Source of the DNA: Thermococcus sp. 4557
GTDB lineage: Archaea; Methanobacteriota_B; Thermococci; Thermococcales; Thermococcaceae
Length of the DNA: 64,000 nt
Assembly: GCF_000221185.1 (NCBI RefSeq)
Contig: NC_015865.1
Span: 496,001 to 560,000 of the forward strand
Direction of reading: 5' to 3'
Each line of letters opens with the position of its first letter. Positions within the stretch are counted from its first letter, which is position 1. Below the pieces are notes generated by a model. That model saw nothing but the letters and a program-made list of their open reading frames with translations, made no database searches and was not told the origin of the DNA. Below are positions 35,842-44,121 of this stretch, piece by piece. A program made the translations under genes and the position numbers.

Positions 35842-36189
35842 TGGTTTGTTTCTACCTTCTCCCCTTTATCATCATTTTTGAGCACCTCGATTCCTGTTCA
35901 ACTTCTCAGCGGAGCACGGTCATCGGAACACACTTTTCTAAACGCAGCCCCTGGGGTTTCCCACGGCCGCATATGGGGATGAACAACTGGACATATTGGC
36001 TCCTATAAAGCGGTGCTCCATGAAGAACCCCTCTTGTCATCAAAGAACAAATCTGATGCCCCTATTTTAACCAAAAGTTTTAAACCTTTGTTATTCGCAG
36101 GTAAGGTTTATAAGCCAATGTTAAAAACCAAAGATTAGCTTCCCTTAACTCTGTTCGGACATGTCCACCAACCGCTGGAGGTTGATGAT
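35842..36189. other. Intergenic region upstream of the MBS operon
   Basis: 348 bp without a credible gene. The last 120 bp are AT-rich and hold the MBS promoter with its TATA box and two SurR-type sites (listed separately). The first 220 bp contain no recognisable sRNA box order or repeat; a T-rich stretch just after the ACT-protein stop (ctcccctttatcatcattttt) may terminate that transcript. Confidence 0.6.
36077..36128 (+). promoter_or_regulatory. MBS operon promoter with two SurR-like GTTnnnAAC sites
   Basis: A TATA box tttataag (36107-36114) lies about 80 bp before mbxA. A GTTTTAAAC element (36077-36085) followed four bases later by GTT sits just upstream of it, and GTTAAAAAC (36120-36128) lies just downstream, near the expected start site. 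SurR of Pyrococcus recognises GTTn3AACn5GTT and is reported to switch hydrogenase genes off and S0-response genes on when sulfur is present. The downstream site is placed where a bound repressor would block transcription. The match is to the core only, and spacing to the third half-site is not exact. Confidence 0.55.
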
Positions 36190-36720
36190 ATGGGAGAAGC
36201 AAGCAAAATAAGCAGATACCTGTACACGGTGATCGTACTGTTCTTGATATGGCTGGCCATAACCGCCAGCCTGGACGTGCAGGAGCTGGGATTCGGCCTA
36301 CTGCTGTCGCTCATAGTCGCGGCATTCACCTACGAGATATTCACCACCAACGGCCTGGCGAACCTCCACCCCAAGAGGATAGCCTACATGATAGCGTACA
36401 TCCCCTACTTCCTGTGGGCCATGATCATGGCCAACCTCGACGTTGCCTACAGGGTCCTCCACCCCAAGAGGCCCATAAAGCCCGGAATAGTGAAGTGCAA
36501 GACCGTTCTCAGCAGCGATGTCGGAAAGCTCGCCCTTGCCAACTCGATAACACTGACCCCGGGAACAATAACCCTCGATGTGGACGAAGACGAGTACTTC
36601 ATCCACTGGATATGGGTTCCGGATGAGGCCCTGACCGAGAGCGAAGAGGAGCACGTTAAGGCCTCCTCCGAGGGAATAACCGTTCCCTTCGAAAAGTTCC
36701 TGAAGGTGATCTTCGGATGA
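36190..36720 (+). CDS. mbxA: MBS complex subunit A (MrpE/MnhE-like)
   Basis: Small antiporter-type membrane subunit, 176 residues, of the MrpE family: two N-terminal spans, an IAYMIAYIPYFLWAMIMANLDVAYRVLHPKRPIKPGIV stretch and a cytoplasmic alpha/beta tail (LANSITLTPGTITLDVDEDEYFIHWIWV) typical of MnhE. First gene of a 13-gene operon encoding the membrane-bound sulfane sulfur reductase, which oxidises ferredoxin, reduces polysulfide and pumps ions. GGAGG lies upstream of the ATG. The stop overlaps the next start (ATGA), as in most junctions of this operon. Confidence 0.9.
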   Translation: MGEASKISRYLYTVIVLFLIWLAITASLDVQELGFGLLLSLIVAAFTYEIFTTNGLANLHPKRIAYMIAYIPYFLWAMIMANLDVAYRVLHPKRPIKPGIVKCKTVLSSDVGKLALANSITLTPGTITLDVDEDEYFIHWIWVPDEALTESEEEHVKASSEGITVPFEKFLKVIFG

Positions 36721-36971
36721 TAGGGATAAACATCTACCTCGCCCTGATAGCGGTAGCAACGCTGCTCAGCATGTACAGGGTTTTCAGGGGACCGACCACC
36801 GTCGACAGGCTCGTTGCTGTTGATATCATGACCACCATCACCGCGGGACTCATGGTGCTCTTCGCACTCTACTACGAGCGCATGATATTCCTCGACGTGG
36901 CCCTGGTCTACGCGATACTCGCCTTCGGTGGAGTCATAGCATTCGCGCGCTACATGGAGGGAGGACTATGA
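36717..36971 (+). CDS. mbxB: MBS complex subunit B (MrpF/MnhF-like)
   Basis: An 84-residue, three-span membrane subunit of the MrpF family, with the characteristic FRGPTTVDRLVAVDIMTTITAGLMVLFALYYER sequence after the first span and DVALVYAILAFGGVIAFARYME at the end. It forms part of the ion-translocating module next to subunits A and C. Coupled to both neighbours by ATGA overlaps. Confidence 0.92.
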   Translation: MIGINIYLALIAVATLLSMYRVFRGPTTVDRLVAVDIMTTITAGLMVLFALYYERMIFLDVALVYAILAFGGVIAFARYMEGGL

Positions 36972-37369
36972 ACGCTCTGACTGCGATAGGAGAAGCCCTC
37001 GTCCTCATAGGAACGTTCTTCTACTTCCTGTCGGCCCTGGGTCTCATCAGGATGCCCGACGTGTACAACAGGATGCAGACTTCAACCAAGAGCGCGACCC
37101 TCGGAAGCCTCGGCGTCATGGTAGGTGTCGGCATCTGGGCGCTCGGCACCGACTTCGGAAGCGCGGCATGGCTCACCAAGACCGTGGTCATCGCGATCTT
37201 CCTCCTGCTCACCAACCCGATAAGCGCCCACGCCCTCATCAGGGCCGCCTACAAGAGGGGGATCCCGCTCTGGGAGGGCAGCGTTGTCGATAAGTACCGC
37301 GAGCACATTGAGGCTAAGGAGAGGGAGGAAGTTGAAGAAACACCCGCCGAGGAGGGTGGTGAGGAATGA
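36968..37369 (+). CDS. mbxC: MBS complex subunit C (MrpG/MnhG-like)
   Basis: A 133-residue membrane subunit of the MrpG family: three spans with ALGLIRMPDVYNRMQTSTKSATLGSLGVMVG, the diagnostic MnhG motif, and LLLTNPISAHALIRAAYKRGIPLW. The C-terminal 25 residues form an acidic tail (EAKEREEVEETPAEEGGEE) that faces the cytoplasm. Part of the antiporter-like module. Confidence 0.93.
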   Translation: MNALTAIGEALVLIGTFFYFLSALGLIRMPDVYNRMQTSTKSATLGSLGVMVGVGIWALGTDFGSAAWLTKTVVIAIFLLLTNPISAHALIRAAYKRGIPLWEGSVVDKYREHIEAKEREEVEETPAEEGGEE

Positions 37370-37650
37370 ACTGCATAACCTGCATCGAGTACATCATAGT
37401 GGGAATAATGATAATCTCCGCAATACTTGCCGTTGAGTGGCGCGACCTGCTCGCGGCGGTCGTTGGAATGGCGGCGGTGAGTCTGTTCGCGTCGCTGCTG
37501 TTCTTCATGCTGCAGGCGCCGGACGTCGCGATGACAGAGGCTGCAATAGGCGCAGCGCTCAGCGGTGCGATATTCATCTTCGCCATCAAGAGAACCCAGC
37601 GCTTTGAGACCGAGGAAGAGGAGAAGCCCGGCTGGTGGGTGAGGTGGTGA
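37366..37650 (+). CDS. mbxD: MBS complex subunit D (DUF4040 antiporter subunit)
   Basis: A 94-residue, three-span protein matching the DUF4040/MbhD type (corresponding to the C-terminal part of MrpA): AVVGMAAVSLFASLLFFMLQAPDVAMTEAAIGAALSGAIFIFAIKRTQRF, with the QAPDVAMTEAAIG motif diagnostic of the family. It contributes to the ion path between the small and H subunits. Starts on the mbxC stop (ATGA). Confidence 0.92.
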   Translation: MNCITCIEYIIVGIMIISAILAVEWRDLLAAVVGMAAVSLFASLLFFMLQAPDVAMTEAAIGAALSGAIFIFAIKRTQRFETEEEEKPGWWVRW

Positions 37651-37652
37651 AA

Positions 37653-38360
37653 ATGCTCAAGCGTGCGCTCGCGATAATTTCCCTGCTCCTCATAGGCTAC
37701 TGGATTGCCCAGGGACTCGCCGGAGTCCCCTTCGGGCAGGACAGGATGCTCGTTGCCCAGTACTACCTTGACCACGTTAAGGAACAGACCGGCGCGGTCA
37801 ACGCCGTCACCGCAATAGTCGTTAACTACCGTGGATTCGATACCCTCGGTGAGGTCACCGTTCTGTTCATAGCCTCAACCGGCGTGGGTGCCCTCCTCTG
37901 GAGGAGGAAGAAGCAGAGGACCGCCAAGACCGAGGGCTCGATAGTTCTCACGACCGGAACCAGGCTCCTCGTGCCGTTTGTGATGCTCTTCGGTGCGTAC
38001 ATCTTCATCCACGGACACCTCACCCCGGGTGGAGGATTCCCCGGCGGAGCCACCATAGCCACCGCGTTCCTGCTGCTCTACATGGCCTTCACCGCCTACG
38101 AGATACCGCACAAGGCCTTCGAGAAGACCGAGGGAGCGGTCGGAATGGCCTACGTGCTCGTCGGCCTCATCGGCCTTGTCATAGGCGGCTACTTCCTCTA
38201 CGACTGGATATGGCAGGACTGGGGCTTCGGCGTTGACAACATCGGCAGGCTCCTCAGCGGAGGATTCATCCCGATAATCTACACCATCATCGGCCTCAAG
38301 GTCGGCACCGAGCTGAGCGGAATCATCGACAACATGCTCAAGGAGGAGGTGAGCGAATGA
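37653..38360 (+). CDS. mbxF: MBS complex subunit F (fused MbhE-type and MrpB/MbhF-type)
   Basis: A 235-residue membrane protein combining an MbhE-like N-terminal part (VNAVTAIVVNYRGFDTLGEVTVLFIASTGVGALLW, residues about 45-85) and an MrpB-like C-terminal part (LVPFVMLFGAYIFIHGHLTPGGGFPGGATIATAFLLLYMAF). In the related hydrogenase MBH these are two separate genes, so the fusion is a mark of the MBS/MBX type of operon. I chose ATG 37653, three bases after the mbxD stop, over the in-frame GTG at 37635. Confidence 0.9.
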   Translation: MLKRALAIISLLLIGYWIAQGLAGVPFGQDRMLVAQYYLDHVKEQTGAVNAVTAIVVNYRGFDTLGEVTVLFIASTGVGALLWRRKKQRTAKTEGSIVLTTGTRLLVPFVMLFGAYIFIHGHLTPGGGFPGGATIATAFLLLYMAFTAYEIPHKAFEKTEGAVGMAYVLVGLIGLVIGGYFLYDWIWQDWGFGVDNIGRLLSGGFIPIIYTIIGLKVGTELSGIIDNMLKEEVSE

Positions 38361-38701
38361 TTTCAGTCTACTACTTCGGTGCCATCTCCCTCATACTGAT
38401 AGGCCTCTACGCAGTCCTCGTTAAGAAGAACCTCCTTAAGATGCTCATCGGGCTGAGCATAATGGAGACCGGCGTGAACCTCCTCCTGGTCAGCGTTGGC
38501 TACGTTGCCGGAAGGAGCGCGCCCATACTGAGCGAGGGAATCGGGCCGAACCAGGCTGTTGATCCGATTCCCCAGGCGCTGGTTCTCACGGCGATAGTCA
38601 TAGGCGTTGCCACCACAGCCATGGCCCTTAGCGTCGCCATGATACTCCACGAGAAGTACGGAACCCTTAACGTTGAGGAGATAAGGAGGTTGAGAGGATG
38701 A
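38357..38701 (+). CDS. mbxG: MBS complex subunit G (MrpC/NuoK-like)
   Basis: A 114-residue, three-span subunit homologous to MrpC and complex I NuoK. It includes LLKMLIGLSIMETGVNLLLVSVGYV, with the conserved glutamate in the second span that lies in the proton or sodium path, and VDPIPQALVLTAIVIGVATTAMALSVAMILHEKYGT. Coupled to neighbours by ATGA overlaps. Confidence 0.93.
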   Translation: MISVYYFGAISLILIGLYAVLVKKNLLKMLIGLSIMETGVNLLLVSVGYVAGRSAPILSEGIGPNQAVDPIPQALVLTAIVIGVATTAMALSVAMILHEKYGTLNVEEIRRLRG

Positions 38702-40185
38702 ACGGGCAGTACGCTTCACTCCTCATAGCATTGCCCCTCATAAGCGCCTTCTTCGTGCCCCTGATAAAGGGCGCCGGAAAGAAGGCCGTTAAGTACTACC
38801 TCATAGCCGTTACCGCAGTCCAGACCGGAATCGCGGCGTGGGTTTTCCAGCAGGTTTACACCACCGGACAGCCGATAATAGTCATGGCCGGCGCCTGGAG
38901 ACCGCCCGTTGGAATCAACCTCTACATCGGCCACTTCGCGGCCCTCTTCGTGCTCATCGTCGCGGTCGTCAGCTTCCTCATGGCAGTCTTCAGCCTTAGG
39001 GCAGTCAAGGTCGAGCCGATAGACAAGTACGCCATGCTGTTCCTCCTGCTGATGCTCGGAGCCACCGGCATGATAGCGACGGGAGACCTCTTCAACCTCT
39101 TCGTCTTCATGGAGATAACCGCAATCAGCGCCTACGCCCTCACCGCCTACAACAAGACCGGTGAGGCGGCCGAGGCCTCGATGAAGTACATCGTCCTGGG
39201 AGGAATAGGCTCAAGCTTCTTCCTCATCGGCATAGCCCTCATCTACGGCTCGCTCGGAACCCTCAACATGGCCCAGATAGCCCAGCTCGCCGGTGGAATG
39301 GACGCCACCGTTGCCCAGGTCGGGCTGGCGCTTATAGTCTTCGGCCTGGCCGTTGAGGCGGAACTGTTCCCGCTCAACGCCTGGGCGCCCGACGCCTACC
39401 AGGCCGCGCCACACCCGATAACTGCCATGTTCTCGGCCTTTGTCGTCAAGGCCGGCCTCTACGCGATGGCCAGGCTGCTCTACCTCATGCAGGCCGTCGA
39501 GAGCTGGCACAGCGTCCTCAAGCTGCTCATAATAATGGCCACCCTCACCGTCTTCGTCGCCGAGTTCGCGGCACTCAGGCAGAGGAACGTCAAGAGAATG
39601 ATAGCGTACTCCAGTATAGCCCAGATAGGCCTCATCGCACTCGCCTTCGCCCTCGGAACCCAGAGCGGCGTCGATGCCGGAGTCTTCCACATGGTGAACC
39701 ACGCCATAGTCAAGGCCCTCCTGTTCCTCGCCGTCGGGCACGTCGCGGTGACCCTCGGTGGGGCGGAGATGGAGAGGTTTGAGGGCCTTGGAAAGAAGAT
39801 GCCCCTGACCGCCTTCGCCATAACCGTCGGAGCGGTGGCCGCCGTTGGAATACCGCTGTTCAACATATTCTGGAGCAAGCTCAGAATCCTCCTCGCCGCC
39901 ATCGGCGCGGGCTACGCCTGGGCCGCCGCAATAGTGCTCATTGCCAGCGTCGTCGAGGCGGTCTATTACTTCAGGCTGATACACACGATGTGGTTCGCCG
40001 GAGAGGGCGAGAGGATAAGCGAGGGACTTGCCGTCAGCCTCATGCTGCTCTTCCTCGCGGCCCTCGTGATAGTCATAGGCGTTTACCCCGACTACGCCTG
40101 GAACATCGCCCAGAAGGCTGGAAACGACATCTTCAATGTGGCCCAGTACATTAAGAACGTTCCACTGATGGGGGTGGGAGCATGA
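38698..40185 (+). CDS. mbxH: MBS complex subunit H (MrpD/NuoN-like ion pump)
   Basis: A 495-residue antiporter-like subunit with about 14 spans. It has the conserved VFMEITAISAYALTAYNKTGEAAEASMKYIVLGGIGS region with the key glutamate, lysines in broken helix 7 (FSAFVVKAGLYAMARLL), and AYSSIAQIGLIALAF, followed by NHAIVKALLFLAVGH. These residues form the ion-translocation channel in Mrp antiporters and complex I. The order of this operon places it before a second H-like subunit. Confidence 0.95.
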   Translation: MNGQYASLLIALPLISAFFVPLIKGAGKKAVKYYLIAVTAVQTGIAAWVFQQVYTTGQPIIVMAGAWRPPVGINLYIGHFAALFVLIVAVVSFLMAVFSLRAVKVEPIDKYAMLFLLLMLGATGMIATGDLFNLFVFMEITAISAYALTAYNKTGEAAEASMKYIVLGGIGSSFFLIGIALIYGSLGTLNMAQIAQLAGGMDATVAQVGLALIVFGLAVEAELFPLNAWAPDAYQAAPHPITAMFSAFVVKAGLYAMARLLYLMQAVESWHSVLKLLIIMATLTVFVAEFAALRQRNVKRMIAYSSIAQIGLIALAFALGTQSGVDAGVFHMVNHAIVKALLFLAVGHVAVTLGGAEMERFEGLGKKMPLTAFAITVGAVAAVGIPLFNIFWSKLRILLAAIGAGYAWAAAIVLIASVVEAVYYFRLIHTMWFAGEGERISEGLAVSLMLLFLAALVIVIGVYPDYAWNIAQKAGNDIFNVAQYIKNVPLMGVGA

Positions 40186-42026
40186 TTAACGAGCTGCTTA
40201 TCATCCTCTTCGCGCCCCTGATCGCCGGTGTCATCGCATGGGCGCTTGACATCAGGGGCCTCAGAGAGGGAATCGGCATCATCGGTGCCGCGGTACCTCT
40301 GGCCATGCTGGCCAAGCTTTACTCGACCGTCCTCAGCGAGCCAGTTGAATACTCGCTCACCGTCAGCGGGTTCACCCTCCAGTTCCAGCTCAACACCATG
40401 AGCTGGTACTTCGCGGCCGTCGCTTCCCTCGTCGGCCTCGCGATGGCCTTCGGAATGGCCGTCACCTCCAGGGAGAGCTACGACTGGCTCTTCGCCCTGA
40501 TGAGCTTCACCGGAGTGCTCGGCGTCTTCCTGAGCCAGGACTTCGTGGGCTTCTTCCTGCTCTGGGAGCTCATGACCTTCGCCAGCTTCATGATGGTGCT
40601 CAGGAGGAACAGGCACGAGTCCCTCAAGTACTTCGTGCTCAGCGTCATAGGCGCCTACGCCATGCTCATAGCCATTGGAATGCTCTACGCCAAGACCGGT
40701 GCCCTTGACTTCGCATCCATCAGGCAGGTGCTCTACATGGACGCTGCCATGGGCACCATAACGACCAGGGGGATGGCGGTGATATTCGGTCTCTTCCTGA
40801 CCGCATTCGGTGTCAAGGCCGGTGCCTTCCCGCTCCACGTCTGGGCGCCGGGAGCTTACAGCGAGACCGACCAGAGCTACACCGCCTTCTTCAGCGGCGC
40901 CCTCAGCAAGGCGGGAGCCTACGGTTTCCTCCTGCTCTACATCCTCATGGGCTACAAGCTCTACGCCGCCTTCGGAACCTTCCACAACCACCTGGTCTTC
41001 GCGTACATAATCGCCTGGATAGGCGCCCTAACCGTCGTGATAGCCAGCTTTCTGGCCGTGCTCCAGGAGGACATCAGGAAGCTCTTCGCCTACTCCTCCG
41101 TTGGTCAGGTTGGCTACATACTGCTCGCCTTCGGCCTCGGAAGCACCCTGGGATTCGCGGGAGGTCTCTTCCACGTGCTCAGCCACGCGGTCTTCAAGGG
41201 CCTCTTCTGGCTCGTCACCGCGGCGATAATACTCCAGACCGGCAAGACCCAGTTCAAGGACATGGGCGGCCTCGCCGAGAAGATGCCGTTCACCTTCGCG
41301 ATGGGCCTCATAGCCGTCCTCAGCCTCGCCGGAATCCCGCCGATGGCAGGCTTCGCGAGCAAGTGGCTCATCTACGAGGCTGCCATCAGCGCCCACATGC
41401 CCCTCGTTGCGGGGGCAATATTCCTCGGAAGCGGTCTGGCCTTTGCCTACGTTGTCAGGTTCCTCTACTCCGTCTGGTTCGGCCAGAGGCCGAGCGACCT
41501 TGAGGACGTCAGGGAGGCCCCGCTTCCGCTCCTGATAGCCATGGCCATACTGGCCATCCCGAACCTGCTCTTCGGCGTGGCTCCGGGCCTGGTCACTGGA
41601 TACATCAACAAGATGCTCGGTGGAGAGGTAGTCGGCGGCGACTACTACAAGCTCGTTACCCCGACCGGAACCTACAACGCCCTGCTCGTGACCATAGTGC
41701 TTGTCATAGGCCTCGCCATAGCCGGGCTGATATACCTCTACGGCGCAAAGGTGAGGAAGATACCGGTCACCAACACCTACCAGTCCGGTAACCCTGTCAC
41801 CGAGGAGTTCAACCTGAGCATCAGGAAGAACTTCTATAAACCGCTGGCAGAGGCCCTTGACTTCTGGCTCAAGAGGAGCTTCGACAGGTTCTACGAGCGC
41901 GTTGCCGGAATGGCGGAGGACTTCGCGGACTCCCTCAGGCAGGCGTTCTACAACGGAAACGTCCAGAGCTACTCATGGTATCTGGTGATAGTGCTGCTCA
42001 TACTCGCGCTGTGGGGGGTGCTGTGA
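40182..42026 (+). CDS. mbxH': MBS complex subunit H' (second NuoL/MrpD-like pump subunit)
   Basis: A 614-residue second antiporter-like subunit with about 15 spans, distinguished by a long C-terminal amphipathic helix and final span (residues about 540-614, GNPVTEEFNLSIRKNFYKPL...LVIVLLILALWGVL). It contains VGFFLLWELMTFASFMMVL with the conserved glutamate and FSGALSKAGAYGFLLLY with the conserved lysine. The presence of both H and H' distinguishes the MBX/MBS operon from the MBH hydrogenase operon. ATGA overlap with mbxH. Confidence 0.94.
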   Translation: MINELLIILFAPLIAGVIAWALDIRGLREGIGIIGAAVPLAMLAKLYSTVLSEPVEYSLTVSGFTLQFQLNTMSWYFAAVASLVGLAMAFGMAVTSRESYDWLFALMSFTGVLGVFLSQDFVGFFLLWELMTFASFMMVLRRNRHESLKYFVLSVIGAYAMLIAIGMLYAKTGALDFASIRQVLYMDAAMGTITTRGMAVIFGLFLTAFGVKAGAFPLHVWAPGAYSETDQSYTAFFSGALSKAGAYGFLLLYILMGYKLYAAFGTFHNHLVFAYIIAWIGALTVVIASFLAVLQEDIRKLFAYSSVGQVGYILLAFGLGSTLGFAGGLFHVLSHAVFKGLFWLVTAAIILQTGKTQFKDMGGLAEKMPFTFAMGLIAVLSLAGIPPMAGFASKWLIYEAAISAHMPLVAGAIFLGSGLAFAYVVRFLYSVWFGQRPSDLEDVREAPLPLLIAMAILAIPNLLFGVAPGLVTGYINKMLGGEVVGGDYYKLVTPTGTYNALLVTIVLVIGLAIAGLIYLYGAKVRKIPVTNTYQSGNPVTEEFNLSIRKNFYKPLAEALDFWLKRSFDRFYERVAGMAEDFADSLRQAFYNGNVQSYSWYLVIVLLILALWGVL

Positions 42027-42920
42027 ATGATAGACTGGAAGCTGATACTCGAAGTCATTGGGATGCTGATATACGCCACCTTCATGGGCTTCATCTTCAT
42101 GGGCATTGAGAGAAAGGCAATGGCCAGGATACAGAGGCGTGTCGGACCTCCGATATACCAGCCGATCATAGACACCCTCAAGCTCCTCGGCAAGAAGGAG
42201 AGCGTCAGCCACGGCTTCATCTACGACTTCGGACCGATATTCGCGCTTGGGGCCAGCATAGCTGCGCTCCTCTTCATACCCATTGCCAACTTCCAGCTCT
42301 TCAGCTCGAACGCCGACCTCATCGTTGTCGCCTACCTCCTTGAGGTGCCGATGCTCGGTATAATGCTCGGTGCGATGAGCTCGGGCAACCCGTACTCGGC
42401 GGTCGGTGTCCAGCGTGGTCTGCTCACCATGGTGGCCATGCAGCTGCCCTACGGTCTCGCCCTGATAGCCCTCATTCAGCACTGGGGAACCTTCAAGCTC
42501 AGTGAGATAGTGGCCCTTCAGCAGACCCAGGGATGGAGCATCCTCGTTCCCGCGCTGCTCCTCGCCCTGATAGTCTTCGACATAGTCTTCCAGGCGATGC
42601 TCGGACTGGAGCCGTTCGACATCATCACTGCCCCGGCGGAAATCTCCATGGGTCCGATGGTCGAGTACGGCGGCAAGCACGCGGCGTTGCTCTTCACCCA
42701 GCACGCGGTTCAGCTCTTCGCTGAGACGGCGTTCTTTGCCGTGCTCTTCCTCGGCGGAGCTGGCAACCTGCTCGAGCTGCTGGTCAAGCAGATAGCGGTG
42801 CTCTTCATAGCGATATTCGTGGCCAGCATCTACCCGAGGTTCACCATAGACCAGGCGGCCAAGTTCTTCTGGAAGTGGCCGACCATACTGGGAATAATAG
42901 CCGTGCTCCTGACTGTGTGA
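42027..42920 (+). CDS. mbxM: MBS complex subunit M (NuoH-like membrane anchor)
   Basis: A 297-residue membrane protein of the complex I NuoH/HyfC family that anchors the peripheral arm. Signatures: FMGIERKAMARIQRRVGPPIYQPIIDTLKLLGKKE near residues 25-60, LEVPMLGIMLGAMSSGNPYSAVGVQRGLLTMVAMQLPY and DIITAPAEISMGPMVEYGGKHAALL. It connects electron transfer in J/K/L/N to ion pumping. Its position between H' and J, not at the end, matches MBX gene order. Confidence 0.95.
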   Translation: MIDWKLILEVIGMLIYATFMGFIFMGIERKAMARIQRRVGPPIYQPIIDTLKLLGKKESVSHGFIYDFGPIFALGASIAALLFIPIANFQLFSSNADLIVVAYLLEVPMLGIMLGAMSSGNPYSAVGVQRGLLTMVAMQLPYGLALIALIQHWGTFKLSEIVALQQTQGWSILVPALLLALIVFDIVFQAMLGLEPFDIITAPAEISMGPMVEYGGKHAALLFTQHAVQLFAETAFFAVLFLGGAGNLLELLVKQIAVLFIAIFVASIYPRFTIDQAAKFFWKWPTILGIIAVLLTV

Positions 42921-42930
42921 GGTGATGTGG

Positions 42931-43521
42931 ATGAGCGAGAGGAAGAATGACGAGTTCATAAACTACGAGCTCCAGGAGTTCAAGCTCTTCGAGCCCCTGT
43001 TCAAGTGGGCCAGGAAGAAGAGCCTCTGGATAGTGGCCTTCTGTACCGGATGCGGCGGTATCGAGATGCCGCCGCTGGCCACTGCCAGGTACGACTTCGA
43101 GCGCTTCGGAATAATGCCGAACCCGGCACCGAGGATGGGTGACCTGTTCCTCATCACGGGTTACGTTACCCCGAAGACCCTCAAGAGGATAATCATAACC
43201 TACGAGATGATGCAGGATCCCAAGTACGTCCTTGCCCACGGCTCCTGCCCCATCAACGGTGGAGTTTACTGGGACTCCTACAACGTGGTGAAGCAGCTCG
43301 ACAAGTACATCCCGATTGATGTGGCCATAGCAGGCTGCATGCCGAGGGCTGAAGCAGTCATGGACGGAATAATGGAGATAATGCGCAGGATAGAGAGCGG
43401 AGAGGCCGATGGCTGGAAGAGGTACAGGGAGAACTACGAGTACTACAGGAAGAATCAGGACGAGCTGTTTGGAGAAGGATGGCGCGAGAAGGACGCCAGG
43501 AGGTGGCTGGCATGGATATGA
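42931..43521 (+). CDS. mbxJ: MBS complex subunit J (NuoB-like, proximal Fe-S subunit)
   Basis: A 196-residue NuoB/hydrogenase-small-subunit homologue. The four cysteines for one [4Fe-4S] cluster are visible: Cys38 and Cys41 (FCTGCGG), Cys106 (HGSCPINGG) and Cys136 (AGCMPRAEA). It passes electrons from the ferredoxin-like subunit N to the site in subunit L. ATG 42931 is 5 nt after GGTGA; upstream in-frame GTG/ATG codons overlap that site. Confidence 0.94.
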   Translation: MSERKNDEFINYELQEFKLFEPLFKWARKKSLWIVAFCTGCGGIEMPPLATARYDFERFGIMPNPAPRMGDLFLITGYVTPKTLKRIIITYEMMQDPKYVLAHGSCPINGGVYWDSYNVVKQLDKYIPIDVAIAGCMPRAEAVMDGIMEIMRRIESGEADGWKRYRENYEYYRKNQDELFGEGWREKDARRWLAWI

Positions 43522-44111
43522 ACGAGAAGCCCAAAGTCGAGGAGAAGGTTGAGGAGCAGAAGCCCCAGGAGGTTCCGGAAGTGGAGGCTCCAAAGCTCCC
43601 CGACACTAAGGAGGGGAAGCTGGTCGCGGGGATGCTTGAGAGGGCACCCTACGCAGAGGGTAACGTCAGGCGCGAGAGGCGCGTTGAGTTCAAAGTTCCC
43701 GCGGACAGGATAAAGGAGTTCCTCGAGCTCGCGAGCGAGAAGTTCGAGATGCTCCTCCAGATAAGCGTCGTCGACTGGCTCAAGGAGGGCGAGTTCGAGC
43801 TCGTCTACCAGCTCTGGAGCGTCAGCGAAACGACCCACGCCTTCGTGAGGACCAGGGTTCCGAGGGAGAACGCGAAGCTGCCGACCGTCATGGACATCTG
43901 GCCGGTCGCCGAGACCTACGAGAGGGAGGCGCACGAGTTCTTCGGCATAATATTCGAGGGCAACCCGAGGCTCGGTCCGTTCATCCTCGAGCCGAGGGAG
44001 TACGAGAAGCACCCGCTCAGGAAGGACTTCAACACTCTGAGCTATGCCAAGACTATCTACGGCGAGGATTTCGACAGATACGACGAGAGCAAAACCAATT
44101 ACGTGATATGA
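43512..44111 (+). CDS. mbxK: MBS complex subunit K (NuoC-like)
   Basis: A 199-residue NuoC/30-kDa subunit homologue. The N-terminal 50 residues are charged and low in complexity (NEKPKVEEKVEEQKPQEVPEVEAPK), then the NuoC domain follows with VVDWLKEGEFELVYQLWS and TVMDIWPVAETYEREAHEFFGIIFEGNPRLGPFILEP. ATG 43512 follows AGGAGGTGG and overlaps the last 10 bases of mbxJ. A structural subunit of the peripheral arm. Confidence 0.93.
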   Translation: MDMNEKPKVEEKVEEQKPQEVPEVEAPKLPDTKEGKLVAGMLERAPYAEGNVRRERRVEFKVPADRIKEFLELASEKFEMLLQISVVDWLKEGEFELVYQLWSVSETTHAFVRTRVPRENAKLPTVMDIWPVAETYEREAHEFFGIIFEGNPRLGPFILEPREYEKHPLRKDFNTLSYAKTIYGEDFDRYDESKTNYVI

Positions 44112-44121
44112 GGTGAGGATA

